Shown here one piece after another: positions 8,479 through 16,998 of a DNA stretch of 64,000 nt. Source of the DNA: Amycolatopsis bartoniae. Its GTDB lineage: Bacteria > Actinomycetota > Actinomycetes > Mycobacteriales > Pseudonocardiaceae. The translations under genes and the position numbers were made by a program. The notes under the pieces are model-generated. The model did not search any database, was not told the origin of the DNA, and was given only the letters and a program-made list of their open reading frames with translations. Numbering within the stretch: the stretch's first letter is position 1; every line of letters begins with the position of its first letter. The stretch covers positions 1-64,000 of the forward strand of contig NZ_JACHWH010000009.1 of the NCBI RefSeq assembly GCF_014191255.1. The letters run 5' to 3'.

Positions 8479-9663
8479 CTACGCCGAGCTGCCGACCGGC
8501 TCCTTCGGCTCCGGCTCACTCCTCTCCGCGGGCACGATCGCCGTGTTGACGGTGCCCGTCAGGCGTTCGTACGGGGCGCGGTGCTCGGCATCGAGGAGCA
8601 CCGCCAGCGGCGACCACACCACCACGACCAGCACCGCCACCAGCAGCCCGATCGGGACCAGCAGCTGCTCGGGGTGGGCACGCAGGTTCCAGTCGAGGCC
8701 GAGCAGCAGCCACAGCAACCACAACGGCGAGAGCAGGATCGTGTTGCGCACGGCCAGCGAGACCGGCCCGGCGCGACGACCGCTCACGCGACGGACCCGC
8801 AGCAGCATCGCGCGCTTGCCGAACGTCGAGCCGGTGAGCGTGGGCACCAGCACGAACCACACGAGCCCGAGGATCACGATCAGCGTGCGCCGGTGTTCGA
8901 GGCTCTCCCCGAACAGGGTCAGCAGCCCGAACACGAAGGCGAGCAGCACGGTGAACGCGGCGAGGTCGGTGACCAGCGCGAACAGCCGGCGCGTCACGGT
9001 CACCTTGGCCGCGAACCGGCGGCGGTCGCGTTCGTGGTCGAGCTCCGGCAGGATCCGCATGAGCGGTCCGGCCAGCAGCCAGCCCGCCGCGGCGCCCGCG
9101 GTGTTGAGGATCATGTCGTCCACGCTGAACAGCCGGTACGGGCACGGGTAGACGAACCACAGTCCGGTCAGCTGGGTCAGCTCGAAGAACAGCGACACGC
9201 CGAACCCGATGAGCACCGCGGGCAGGAAGCGCATCCGGTTCGCGTACCGCAGGAAGATCCCGAGCGGGGCCAGCATCACCACGTTGAGCGCGGTGGTCCA
9301 GACCGCGGGATTGTGCAGGAGCGCGAGCGGGCCCCAGTGCCCGTGCGCGCGTTGCGCGACCACCTCGACGAAGTAGAACGGGCGCAGCTGCGGGCTGCTC
9401 GCGTAGCTGGGCGCGGAGCAGTACGCGCTGCCGTCGGGCAGGGGCACGACGGTCTGCATCGCGATCGCGAGCAGGTAGAAGACGAACGCGTAGAACACGA
9501 CGGCCGTGCGGCCGCCCGCGCGGCCGCGCCGCCGGTAGCTCACGACGGCGGCGGGGATCATGATGACCAGCGCGACGAGCGGGAACAGCGCGACGGCAGT
9601 CGTGACGGGGAGCAGGTACGTGGTGACCACGGGGCGGGAGTACCCCGGGTGGGTTCCCGCCAA
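8479..9663 (-). CDS. VanZ-RDD fusion membrane protein
   Basis: 394-residue polytopic membrane protein. The N-terminal half is VanZ-like: hydrophobic segments flank FFELTQ at about 165-171 and SVDDMILNTAGAAAGW near 184-199. The C-terminal half is an RDD domain, starting at RRLFALVTDLAAF and carrying GSTFGKRAMLLRVRRV. VanZ proteins are linked with teicoplanin resistance and envelope stress; RDD proteins are small transporters or ion exchangers. The start is uncertain: TTG 9663 has AGGA upstream, while GTG 9630 also fits the first membrane segment. It begins ten bases after the GAF gene stop, so the two are probably co-transcribed. Confidence 0.82.
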   Translation of the reverse strand: MAGTHPGYSRPVVTTYLLPVTTAVALFPLVALVIMIPAAVVSYRRRGRAGGRTAVVFYAFVFYLLAIAMQTVVPLPDGSAYCSAPSYASSPQLRPFYFVEVVAQRAHGHWGPLALLHNPAVWTTALNVVMLAPLGIFLRYANRMRFLPAVLIGFGVSLFFELTQLTGLWFVYPCPYRLFSVDDMILNTAGAAAGWLLAGPLMRILPELDHERDRRRFAAKVTVTRRLFALVTDLAAFTVLLAFVFGLLTLFGESLEHRRTLIVILGLVWFVLVPTLTGSTFGKRAMLLRVRRVSGRRAGPVSLAVRNTILLSPLWLLWLLLGLDWNLRAHPEQLLVPIGLLVAVLVVVVWSPLAVLLDAEHRAPYERLTGTVNTAIVPAERSEPEPKEPVGSSA

Positions 9664-9672
9664 GCCACGGTC

Positions 9673-10116
9673 CTACGGGTTTTCCCCCTCGCCGGCGAGA
9701 GCGCGCAGCGCGGGCACCGCGAGCGGGGCCAGCCGCACCGCCGCGGCCACGGAAGCCTCGTCGTAGGCGCCTTCGGCGTCGAGGATCGCGAGCGTGCCCA
9801 GCGTCTCCCCCTCGTCCACCACCGGCACGTTGATCACGGCCCCGCAGCCGAGCGAGTCGATCAGCTCGTGGTCGGCGAACACCCCGCGCACCGCCGCCCG
9901 GTCGGGCCCGAAGAACGGCTCCTGCCGCACGATGCACTGCTCCAGCCAGCCGCCCTGGATCTCGACGCTCTTCTCGCCGCCGACGGGGTACTGCTCGGGA
10001 TGGCTGCTGTACACCCGCCGCATCGCGCGCCGCTGCGGCACCCAGGCCAGCACCGTGAACAGCCGCGCCCCGACCTCGGCGCGCACCTTCTCCTCCACTG
10101 CGGACAGCTCGGTCAT
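9673..10116 (-). CDS. GAF domain-containing protein
   Basis: 147-residue soluble protein that is essentially one GAF domain. Seen features are an N-terminal helix, the YPVGGEKSVEIQG segment and the strand pair GAVINVPVVDEGETLGTLAILD at about 92-113, typical of the small-molecule or redox-binding GAF fold. There is no attached kinase, cyclase or helix-turn-helix. It lies between a CorA-like protein gene (12 bases upstream) and the VanZ-RDD gene (10 bases downstream), so it may sense a ligand for this membrane group. The ligand is unknown. Confidence 0.8.
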   Translation of the reverse strand: MTELSAVEEKVRAEVGARLFTVLAWVPQRRAMRRVYSSHPEQYPVGGEKSVEIQGGWLEQCIVRQEPFFGPDRAAVRGVFADHELIDSLGCGAVINVPVVDEGETLGTLAILDAEGAYDEASVAAAVRLAPLAVPALRALAGEGENP

Positions 10117-10128
10117 CCAGTCAGCTCC

Positions 10129-11130
10129 TCATCCCCGGACGGCCAGCGCGCCCGCGAACCACAGTATCCCGACCAGCACCGCCGCGACCGCCAGCGCCGC
10201 GGCGTAGTGGCGGCCGCGGGACAGGCCGGGCAGGAACCGCACGGCGGCGGTGGTCGCGACGCCGACCGTGACCGCGATCGGCAGCAGCGCGCGCCAGGCG
10301 TGGTCGAACGAGCTCAACGGCAGGTAGGAATCCGCGCCGTACAGGGAAAGGATCAACGCGGGCAGGCCGAGTCCGGCGGCGACCACGGCCGCCATCAGGT
10401 TGAACCGGTCCTGCGCCTCGGAGTCCTGCGCGACCGCGAACGCCGACATGCTCGACAGCAGCGAGTGCAGCCGCGAGATCTCCTCCGCCAGCTGCTGGTC
10501 GATCACCTCGCAGTGCCGCAACCCCGCGCGGTAGGTGGTCGTCCACGCGGCGCCGTTCCCGCCGCGGTAGGCGTCCTCGTCCCACAGCCAGATCCACATT
10601 CCGTCCCGCACGGCTTCCTGCGCCTGGTCCCGCACCCGGCCGAGCGCGGTGGACAGCTCGACGAGCTGCGCCAGCAGCGGGCGCAGGGTGCCGTGGCGAC
10701 GCTTCGCCAGCAGCTCCGCCAGCTGGCGTTCCAGCTCGTAGCGCAGTCCTCGCACGTGCGCGATCTCGTTGCGCGAGGACTCGGCGATCGCCTTCGCCAC
10801 CTGGACGACCGCGGCGCGGGGGTCGGCTTCGTCCGGTGGCGGGACCTCCAGTGCGACGACGTGCCCGTCCGAGCCGGATTCGAGGTGCCAGCCGCCGGTC
10901 TCGGCCCACACGGCCCGCACGGCCACCGTCACCTCCGGCGCGCCCGCCGCCGACAGCACCCGCGCCTGCCCCGACACGAGGCTGCGCTCCCCCGACTGCC
11001 TGCTCAGCCGGACGAACGGCACGGCGAGGAACGCCTCGGCGCCGGAGGCGTCGAACAACTTCCGCTCGACCCCGTCCGCCGCCGCGGCGGCTTCACCGGT
11101 GACCGCCGCCAGTACCCGCCCCAGTTCCAT
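10129..11130 (-). CDS. CorA-like membrane protein of unknown function
   Basis: 333-residue protein. A soluble region of about 240 residues is rich in charged helices (RYELERQLAELLAKRR, around 126-141) and ends in a long stalk-like helix. Two or three C-terminal membrane segments follow. The first ends in GLPALILSLYGADS, which sits where CorA/ZntB channels carry the YGMN pore motif, but GMN itself is missing, so metal transport is doubtful. Architecture rather than identity supports a CorA-superfamily relation. It is first in a probable three-gene minus-strand unit with the GAF and VanZ-RDD genes. ATG 11128-11130 is the only good start. Confidence 0.65.
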   Translation of the reverse strand: MELGRVLAAVTGEAAAAADGVERKLFDASGAEAFLAVPFVRLSRQSGERSLVSGQARVLSAAGAPEVTVAVRAVWAETGGWHLESGSDGHVVALEVPPPDEADPRAAVVQVAKAIAESSRNEIAHVRGLRYELERQLAELLAKRRHGTLRPLLAQLVELSTALGRVRDQAQEAVRDGMWIWLWDEDAYRGGNGAAWTTTYRAGLRHCEVIDQQLAEEISRLHSLLSSMSAFAVAQDSEAQDRFNLMAAVVAAGLGLPALILSLYGADSYLPLSSFDHAWRALLPIAVTVGVATTAAVRFLPGLSRGRHYAAALAVAAVLVGILWFAGALAVRG

Positions 11131-11151
11131 GGCAGGAGCATAGGTTCCGGC

Positions 11152-12513
11152 TCAGGAAGCGCTTTCCCGCACCGGTTCCCGGTCGGTCATCTCGAACTCC
11201 GGCGGCGCCTTGCGGAACCCGCGGGTCAGCACGGTCAGGTAGACCAACCCGAGCACGAGCCAGCCGAGCCCGAGGTAGCGGGCGACCGGGCTGAGCTGCG
11301 TGAGCAGGTAGACGTCGACCGCCGCCCCGGCCAGCGGCACCAGCACGTGCGTGAAAATCCCCGGTTTCGCACCCGCCCGCCGCTGCCGGACGAAGTACGC
11401 GAGCACGCACAGGTTCACCAGCGTGAAGCCGAGGAACGCGCCGAAGTTGATGAACGACGTCGCCGTCTCCACCGACAGGTTCAGCGCCAGCAGCGCGGCC
11501 GCGCCGATCAGCAGCAGGTTCGGCACCGGCGTGCGCAGCTTGCGGTGCAGGTGCCCGAAGAACCGCCGCGGCAGCACGCCGTCGCGGCCCATGACGTAGA
11601 GCAGCCGGCTGGTGCTGGCCTGGATGGTCAGCCCCGAGGCGAACCCGCCGATGAGCGTGACGACGTTGATGACGTCCGCGAAAGTCTTGCCGCCCACCAG
11701 GGTCGACATCGCGTAGCCCGCCGAGGACGGGTCGTCGAACCGGTCGCCGGGGTGCACCCACTGCATCACGAACGACAGGCCCACGAAGATCACGCCGCCG
11801 GCGAGCACCGTGAGCACGATCGCTCGCGGGATGGTCCGCCGCGGGTTGCGCGTCTCCTCGCTGAGCGTGCTGACCGCGTCGAACCCGAGGAACGAGTAGG
11901 CCGCGATCGCCGCCCCGGCGGAGATCGCCGAGATGCCCGACACCGGGTTCCAGAACGCCGCGCCGGGCGAGGTCGCGGGCCCGGTCGCGAGGTAGTGCAC
12001 GCAGAAGCCGACCAGCACCACCAGTCCGCTCAGCGTGAGCGCCATGAGGATCCGGTTGACCCGGTCGGCCACCACGAGGCCGAGGACGTTGATGAGGGTG
12101 GTGAGCACGATGTTGCCCACCAGCCACACCCACACCGGGACGGCGGGGAACTGCGCGTTGAGGTACACCGACTGGATCAGCCACGCGACCATCGGCAGGA
12201 AGAAGTAGTCGAGCAGGATGGCCCATCCGGCGAGGAACCCGACGCGCGCGTCGAGCATCTTGCGCGCGTAGGTGTAGACCGAGCCGGAGACCGGGAACAG
12301 CCGCGCCATCTTGCCGTAGCTGAGCGCGGTGAGCAGCATGGCCACGGTGGCGAGCAGGTAACCGCTCGGCGCGGTGCCGTGCGTGGCGACGGCGATGACG
12401 CCGAACGTCGAGACCACGATCGCCGGGGCCATGTAGGAAAGTCCGAACACGACCACTCCGGGCAGGGTGAGTCGCGCGGTCAGGCGGGTGTCCTCGGTGT
12501 CCTGTGTGGACAT
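11152..12513 (-). CDS. APC family amino acid/amine permease
   Basis: 453-residue secondary transporter with 12 hydrophobic segments. The amino acid-polyamine-organocation signature is clear: GLSYMAPAIV in TM1, GSVYTYARKMLDARVGFLAGW near 75-95 and the FLGFDAVSTLSEETRNPRRTIPRAI region near 210-235. ATG 12511-12513 follows a GGAGG site and overlaps the TAA stop of the upstream nitrilase gene by one base (TAATG), so translation is probably coupled. Pairing with an amidohydrolase suggests import of an amide or amine substrate that the hydrolase then cleaves. The specific substrate is not readable. Confidence 0.9.
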   Translation of the reverse strand: MSTQDTEDTRLTARLTLPGVVVFGLSYMAPAIVVSTFGVIAVATHGTAPSGYLLATVAMLLTALSYGKMARLFPVSGSVYTYARKMLDARVGFLAGWAILLDYFFLPMVAWLIQSVYLNAQFPAVPVWVWLVGNIVLTTLINVLGLVVADRVNRILMALTLSGLVVLVGFCVHYLATGPATSPGAAFWNPVSGISAISAGAAIAAYSFLGFDAVSTLSEETRNPRRTIPRAIVLTVLAGGVIFVGLSFVMQWVHPGDRFDDPSSAGYAMSTLVGGKTFADVINVVTLIGGFASGLTIQASTSRLLYVMGRDGVLPRRFFGHLHRKLRTPVPNLLLIGAAALLALNLSVETATSFINFGAFLGFTLVNLCVLAYFVRQRRAGAKPGIFTHVLVPLAGAAVDVYLLTQLSPVARYLGLGWLVLGLVYLTVLTRGFRKAPPEFEMTDREPVRESAS

Positions 12514-13340
12514 TACGGCCTCCTGGGCTGCCAGCGGGCGGGGTCGAGCTTTCCGGAGTACAGCGGGAGGTCCAGCGGCCGCTCGTCCGGCGACCACTGG
12601 TCCCACATGCGGTTCAGGCCCGCGGTTCCGTACTCGCGCACGGTGTCCACAGTGGCCAGATCCACCACGTCGGTGAGCACGGTGGTCTCGGCGCCGGTCG
12701 CCTCGGCCCGGACGTGCCCCTCGGGGTCGACGAGGAGGCTGCGGCCCAGCCCGTGGGGCGCGGCGGCGTTGACGCTGGCGACGAACACCTGGTTGACGAT
12801 CGCGTTGGCACGCGCCAGCACCAGCTCCTGCGCGCGGTCCACGGTGGGCGTCTGCACGAAGTTGAGCACGAGCTCGGCGCCCAGCCAGGCCAGGTGCCGG
12901 GTGGTTTCGGGGAACCACGCGTCGTAGCAGATGGACAGCCCGATCCGGCCGAAGCCCTCCATCGGGAAGACGACGAACCGGTCGCCCGGCGTGGTCTTCT
13001 CGTACGGGCGCCACGGGAAGATCTTGCGGTAGGACGCGACGCGGCGACCTTCCGGCGAGTACACCACGGCGGTGTTGTAGGTCTCACCGTCGTCGCCGCG
13101 CTCGTAGACGCTGCCGGGCGCGAGCCACAGGCCGAGGTCGCCCGCCAGTTCGGCGAGGGTCCGGTCGCGCGGGCCGTCGAGCGGCTCGGCGTCCTCCATG
13201 CGCTCGCACAGGTGGAGCTCGGGGTGGACGACGAGCCGCACCTGCGGCCGGTCGGCGGCGAGGCGCTGCACGTCGGCGGCGTACTCGTCGAGGGTCCGGG
13301 TGGGCGCCTGGACGAGCGCCAGCGGAAGGGGTCTGCTCAT
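12513..13340 (-). CDS. Carbon-nitrogen hydrolase (nitrilase superfamily amidase)
   Basis: 275-residue cytosolic hydrolase of C-N bonds. The nitrilase-superfamily triad is present: Glu in VVHPELHLCE (about residue 40), Lys in SYRKIFPWRPYE (about 108) and Cys in LSICYDAWFPE (about 145). The length is normal for aliphatic amidase or carbamoylase-like members. It is translationally coupled to the downstream APC permease and divergent from a TetR gene, which together look like a small regulated uptake-and-hydrolysis unit for an amide-type nitrogen source. An omega-amidase or formamidase-like role is equally possible. Confidence 0.9.
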   Translation of the reverse strand: MSRPLPLALVQAPTRTLDEYAADVQRLAADRPQVRLVVHPELHLCERMEDAEPLDGPRDRTLAELAGDLGLWLAPGSVYERGDDGETYNTAVVYSPEGRRVASYRKIFPWRPYEKTTPGDRFVVFPMEGFGRIGLSICYDAWFPETTRHLAWLGAELVLNFVQTPTVDRAQELVLARANAIVNQVFVASVNAAAPHGLGRSLLVDPEGHVRAEATGAETTVLTDVVDLATVDTVREYGTAGLNRMWDQWSPDERPLDLPLYSGKLDPARWQPRRP

Positions 13341-13363
13341 GGGAGTCCTCGGAGCCGGGAGAA

Positions 13364-13386
13364 AGTTAAACGAAATTTAGATAACT
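13364..13386. promoter_or_regulatory. A/T-rich inverted repeat between nitrilase and TetR genes
   Basis: AGTTA (13364-13368) and TAACT (13382-13386) flank an A/T-rich 13-bp centre, in strong contrast to the GC-rich surroundings. It lies about 24 bases upstream of the nitrilase start and about 50 upstream of the divergent TetR start. It is a plausible promoter/operator; binding is inferred. Confidence 0.4.
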
Positions 13387-13437
13387 AACGGGGCCCTGTC
13401 AACGGGTGGTGTCGTTCCCGCGTGCGACGATTCGGAC

Positions 13438-14034
13438 ATGCCCCGTCCGCGGAACCAGACCGCCCGCCGTGCCCAGCTGATCGCCGCCGCCGCGCAGGCG
13501 GTGCTCCAGCGCGGGGCGGCGCAGGCGCGGCTGCGGGACATCGCGGAGCAGGCGGGGCTCACGCCGGCTTCGGTGCTGTACTACTACCCCGACGTGCACG
13601 AGCTGTTCACCGCCGTGCTCGCGCAGGGCAGTGTGACGTACTGCGAGCAGCGGGAACAGGAGATCGCCCGGTTCACGGCAGCGGGTGACCGGCTGCGGGC
13701 GTGCATCCGGTCAGGCGTGCCGCGCCCCGGCGAGACGGCGGACGCGAGCCGCGTGCTGTACGAGTTGGCGCCGGTGGTGCTGCGCCACGCCGCAGCGGCC
13801 GCGGAGTACAAGCGCTTCATCGACCGGCAGACCGCGCTGTACCAGAAGGTACTCACGGAGGGCGAACACTCGGGCGAGTTCCACCCGGTCGCCGAGGTGG
13901 CCGCCCTGGCCCGCGAGTTCGTAGCCCTGGAGGACGGCTACGGCCTGGACGTCCTGACAGGAGCCCTGACCCCGGACGAGGTAGAGCAGCGGTTGCTGCT
14001 GCACGCCCGCCTGACACTGAGGCTCGACGCCTGA
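13438..14034 (+). CDS. TetR/AcrR family transcriptional regulator
   Basis: 198-residue regulator. The N-terminal helix-turn-helix spans ARLRDIAEQAGLTPASVLYYY (about residues 25-45); the C-terminal helical domain carries the variable ligand pocket. ATG 13438 has no strong ribosome site, which would fit a near-leaderless message. Divergence from the nitrilase-permease pair suggests it controls them through the A/T-rich inverted repeat between them. Its 3' side runs straight into a degenerate repeat array. Confidence 0.9.
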   Translation: MPRPRNQTARRAQLIAAAAQAVLQRGAAQARLRDIAEQAGLTPASVLYYYPDVHELFTAVLAQGSVTYCEQREQEIARFTAAGDRLRACIRSGVPRPGETADASRVLYELAPVVLRHAAAAAEYKRFIDRQTALYQKVLTEGEHSGEFHPVAEVAALAREFVALEDGYGLDVLTGALTPDEVEQRLLLHARLTLRLDA

Positions 14035-14064
14035 CACCGGCGACGGAGACCAGCGCAACCGAGA

Positions 14065-14580
14065 GGTAGGACGATCACAACCGTCCTGCCTGGCCAATAC
14101 CTCGCTGAACCGAGCGCTTCCCTGCCTGACGGCAGCCACCAGACGTAGGACGACCACAACCCCCGCGCCCAGCTCCCCCCGACCCGGACCAGCGCCTCGT
14201 CCCCACACAGGAAACGCCACCGCCGTCTCCACCAGCTAGTTGTTGGGGGTCACCGACTTCCCAGCCGACGACACCCACCAGTGGTAGGACGATCACCACC
14301 GTCGCATCCAGCTCACCAATCGCACCAACGCCTCACCCTCATAGAGGTAGGACGACCGCCGCCGTCCCACTGACTCGGCACCGGGCATCACCGGTCGAAG
14401 CGGTGCATTCCCGGTCCTGCCCCGACCTCACCGATCGGTAGGACGACCTTCCCCTTCCAACCGGCCCGCCGCGACCCGACCGCCCTCACCCAGCCTCGGC
14501 AACTCCCGCGCCGGACCTCACTCACCGAATCGGTGCCTCCCTGGCCCCACGTCGACCTCCTCGCCACCAGGTAGGACGAC
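14065..14580 (-). repeat. Degenerate tandem array A (copies of rhamnosidase 3' end)
   Basis: Six copies of a GTAGGACGA-centred motif (plus-strand sense) occur near 14066, 14145, 14284, 14347, 14438 and 14571, spaced about 63-139 bases apart. The last lies inside the rhamnosidase gene, coding VVLP near its C-terminus. Read on the minus strand, the first copy beyond the stop (about 14447-14390) would encode VVLPIGEVGAGPGMHRFDR, clearly parallel to the genuine C-terminus VVLPGGEEVDVGPGRHRFGE. More distal copies keep VVLP-like openings but decay. The array therefore appears to be serial duplication of the last roughly 20 codons plus 3' flank. No function is known. Confidence 0.75.
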
Positions 14581-16998
14581 CCTCGCCGATACGCCCGGGG
14601 GCACCGTCGCCTCCAGCGTGAAACGCTCGTTGACACAGCGCCAGCTGCTGCGGATCGTGCCTCGGGGCGACTCGTACTCGGCCTCTGCCCACGTCAGGGG
14701 GCCCGGCACCGGGGCGATCACGATCCGCTCGTAACCCGGCGCCGCCGAGCGGATGCCGGCCACTCCTTCGATCAGCCAAGCCCCGACGGAGCCGAGCGAG
14801 TAGTGGTTGAACGAGTTCATCGCCGCCGACGCGAAGCCCTCCTCATCGGTCCAGCCGTTCCACCGCTCCCAGATCGTCGTCGCCCCGCGGTCGATCGTGT
14901 AGCCCCACGACGGGTACGTCCGGTTGGTCAGCAACCGGTGTGCGAGGTCGCCGTACCCGTTCGCCGCGAGGACCGGGCACAGCAGCCCCACCCCCAGGAA
15001 CCCCGTGGTCAGGTGCCCGCCGTGCCGCTCGATGTTCGCCGCCAGATGCGCGGCGGCGCGCGACCGCAGCTCCTCCGGCACCAGGTCCATGCCCAGCGCA
15101 AGCGCGTACCCCGTCTGCGTGTCGCCGGTGACCCGTCCGTCGGCGTCCAGGTGGTCGGCGCGGAACACCTCCACCAGGTCGGCCCGCAGCTTCCGGTACT
15201 CCGCCGCGGCCGCCGCTTTTCCCAGCACCTCGGCCATTTCCGCCATCAACGCCGCGTCGTGCGCCCAGTACGCGGCCGCCACCAGGTCTCGCGACGTGTC
15301 CTCCCCCGCGGACAACCAGTCGCCGTAGTCGTTGTGCCGCCGGTGCCGCCACCGCAGATCCGGGTTGTTACGCCGGAGAAAGCCCAGATAACTGTCCATT
15401 GCGGACCAGTGTCGACGTAGGATGTCCGTGTCCCCATAGGTGCGGTACAGCAGCCACGGCAGGATCACCCCGGCGTCGGCCCACGCGGGCGCGCCGTCGC
15501 GCGTGGTGGGCACCTTCGGCGCCACGTCCGGGTACACGCCCTCCTCCGACTGCGCGTCCAGCACGTCGTCGAGCCAGCGGGTGAAGAACGCCGACACATC
15601 CATGATCAACGCCGCCGTCGGCGCGAACACCTGCGCATCCGCGAGCCAGCCCATGCGCTCGTCGCGCTGCGGGCAGTCCGTCGGCAGGCCGACGACGTTG
15701 CCGCGCAGACCCCACTCGATGTTGCTCCACAGCTTGTTCACCAGCTCGTCCGAACACCGGAAGCGCCCGGCTCGCGGCATGTCCGTGTGCAGCACGCGAG
15801 CGACCACGTCGGGCGGCGCCGTGCTGCCTTGGATTTCTGCATACCGGAATCCGTGTACGGTAAACCGTGGTTCGTATACTTCGTCGATATCGCCGGCCAC
15901 GACAATGTCCTCGGCGTCTGCCGTCCGCAGGTTGTCGCGGTACAGCTCCCCCTCGGAAAGCGCTTCCGCGTGCCGCAGCCGCAGAGTCTCCCTCGCCGGG
16001 ACTCGCACGCGGAGTCGGCCGACCAGGTTCTGTCCGAAGTCGACGATGAACCTGTCCTCGCCCACCCGGTCGATTCGTTGCGCTACAAGCTCTTTCGTAA
16101 CACGGACAGGTTCCCCCCGATCCGCGACCATCGGCACGCCGTCGTGCTCCCGAGTCAGCACCGCCCGCGAGTCCACAAGAGACACCGAAGCGTCGTACGA
16201 CTCACCACGCAGGAGATCCGCCCCGCGCACGGGACCGTAGCCCGACACCCAGTGCTCGTCGGTACCCACCACGAACACCCCGTCGACGTGCAGCTCGCAG
16301 CGGAACCACGGGTGACGGCCGTAGAGGTTGCCCGGCCGCCGCGGATCGCTGCCGACGAAACCCGAGTACCAGCCGTCGGCGAGCGTCGCGGTCAGCACGT
16401 TCTCCCCCGGCCGCAACAGGCGGGTCACGTCGACGACGTGGTACGTCTGACGTTGGACGTAGTCTGTCCAGCCGGGCACCAGCTCGGCATCGTCGACGCG
16501 CTCGCCGTTCAGCTCCACCACCGCGAGCCCGCGTGCCGTCACGTACAGCAGAGCGGGTGCCACCTCGGCCGAGAACGTCCTACGTAGTACCGGCGCCGGA
16601 GGCATGCCGCGCCGGTTCGTCGGCCCGTACCGGACGGCGGGGTCCACCACGCCGGGGTCGCCGCGGAGGTCGTGCGCGATCCACGGTGCAGTCCAGGTGA
16701 TCCCCGTGTGCCAAGCAGCGGGCTCGCTCCACGGCCCTGGTTCGCCGTGCTCGTCCCACACGCGCGCCCGCCAGGAGTACGTCCGGGCGGGCTGCAGTTC
16801 CGGCCCCGCATAACGGACTTCGAGACTTTGTCCTGAGTGGACGATGCCGGAGTCCCAGTGCCCGTCGACCTGGATCTGGTACGCCGTCTGCTCCCGACTG
16901 TCTCCGCTCAGCGCCCACCGCAGCCGCGGGGCCGCGACATCGACGCACGGAATCCCGGCGCGGTGCTCGCAGCGCAGGCCGACCGCGCGCAGGGTCAT
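14518..16998 (-). CDS. Alpha-L-rhamnosidase (GH78)
   Basis: 826-residue glycoside hydrolase that removes terminal alpha-L-rhamnose. It opens with a beta-sandwich region (PRLRWAL, YSWRARVWDEHG, near 25-90). A second beta domain carries VELNGERVDD and DGWYSGFVG. A further one has VDFGQNLVGRLRVRVP, and then the (alpha/alpha)6 barrel. Signature DCPQRDERMGW with the general-acid region and the WTDEEGFASAAMNSFNHYS region are intact. No signal peptide is evident, so it is probably cytosolic. ATG 16996-16998 overlaps the stop of the transporter gene as ATGA, giving translational coupling. It likely acts on rhamnosides imported by that transporter. Its 3' end seeds repeat array A. Confidence 0.92.
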   Translation of the reverse strand: MTLRAVGLRCEHRAGIPCVDVAAPRLRWALSGDSREQTAYQIQVDGHWDSGIVHSGQSLEVRYAGPELQPARTYSWRARVWDEHGEPGPWSEPAAWHTGITWTAPWIAHDLRGDPGVVDPAVRYGPTNRRGMPPAPVLRRTFSAEVAPALLYVTARGLAVVELNGERVDDAELVPGWTDYVQRQTYHVVDVTRLLRPGENVLTATLADGWYSGFVGSDPRRPGNLYGRHPWFRCELHVDGVFVVGTDEHWVSGYGPVRGADLLRGESYDASVSLVDSRAVLTREHDGVPMVADRGEPVRVTKELVAQRIDRVGEDRFIVDFGQNLVGRLRVRVPARETLRLRHAEALSEGELYRDNLRTADAEDIVVAGDIDEVYEPRFTVHGFRYAEIQGSTAPPDVVARVLHTDMPRAGRFRCSDELVNKLWSNIEWGLRGNVVGLPTDCPQRDERMGWLADAQVFAPTAALIMDVSAFFTRWLDDVLDAQSEEGVYPDVAPKVPTTRDGAPAWADAGVILPWLLYRTYGDTDILRRHWSAMDSYLGFLRRNNPDLRWRHRRHNDYGDWLSAGEDTSRDLVAAAYWAHDAALMAEMAEVLGKAAAAAEYRKLRADLVEVFRADHLDADGRVTGDTQTGYALALGMDLVPEELRSRAAAHLAANIERHGGHLTTGFLGVGLLCPVLAANGYGDLAHRLLTNRTYPSWGYTIDRGATTIWERWNGWTDEEGFASAAMNSFNHYSLGSVGAWLIEGVAGIRSAAPGYERIVIAPVPGPLTWAEAEYESPRGTIRSSWRCVNERFTLEATVPPGVSARVVLPGGEEVDVGPGRHRFGE

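Noticed and set aside
8095-12927. A 1610-codon open frame on the plus strand
   Set aside because: It runs antisense to well-supported genes (VanZ-RDD, GAF, CorA-like, permease, nitrilase) and its translation is low-complexity Arg/Gln/His/Glu, typical of GC-rich shadows.
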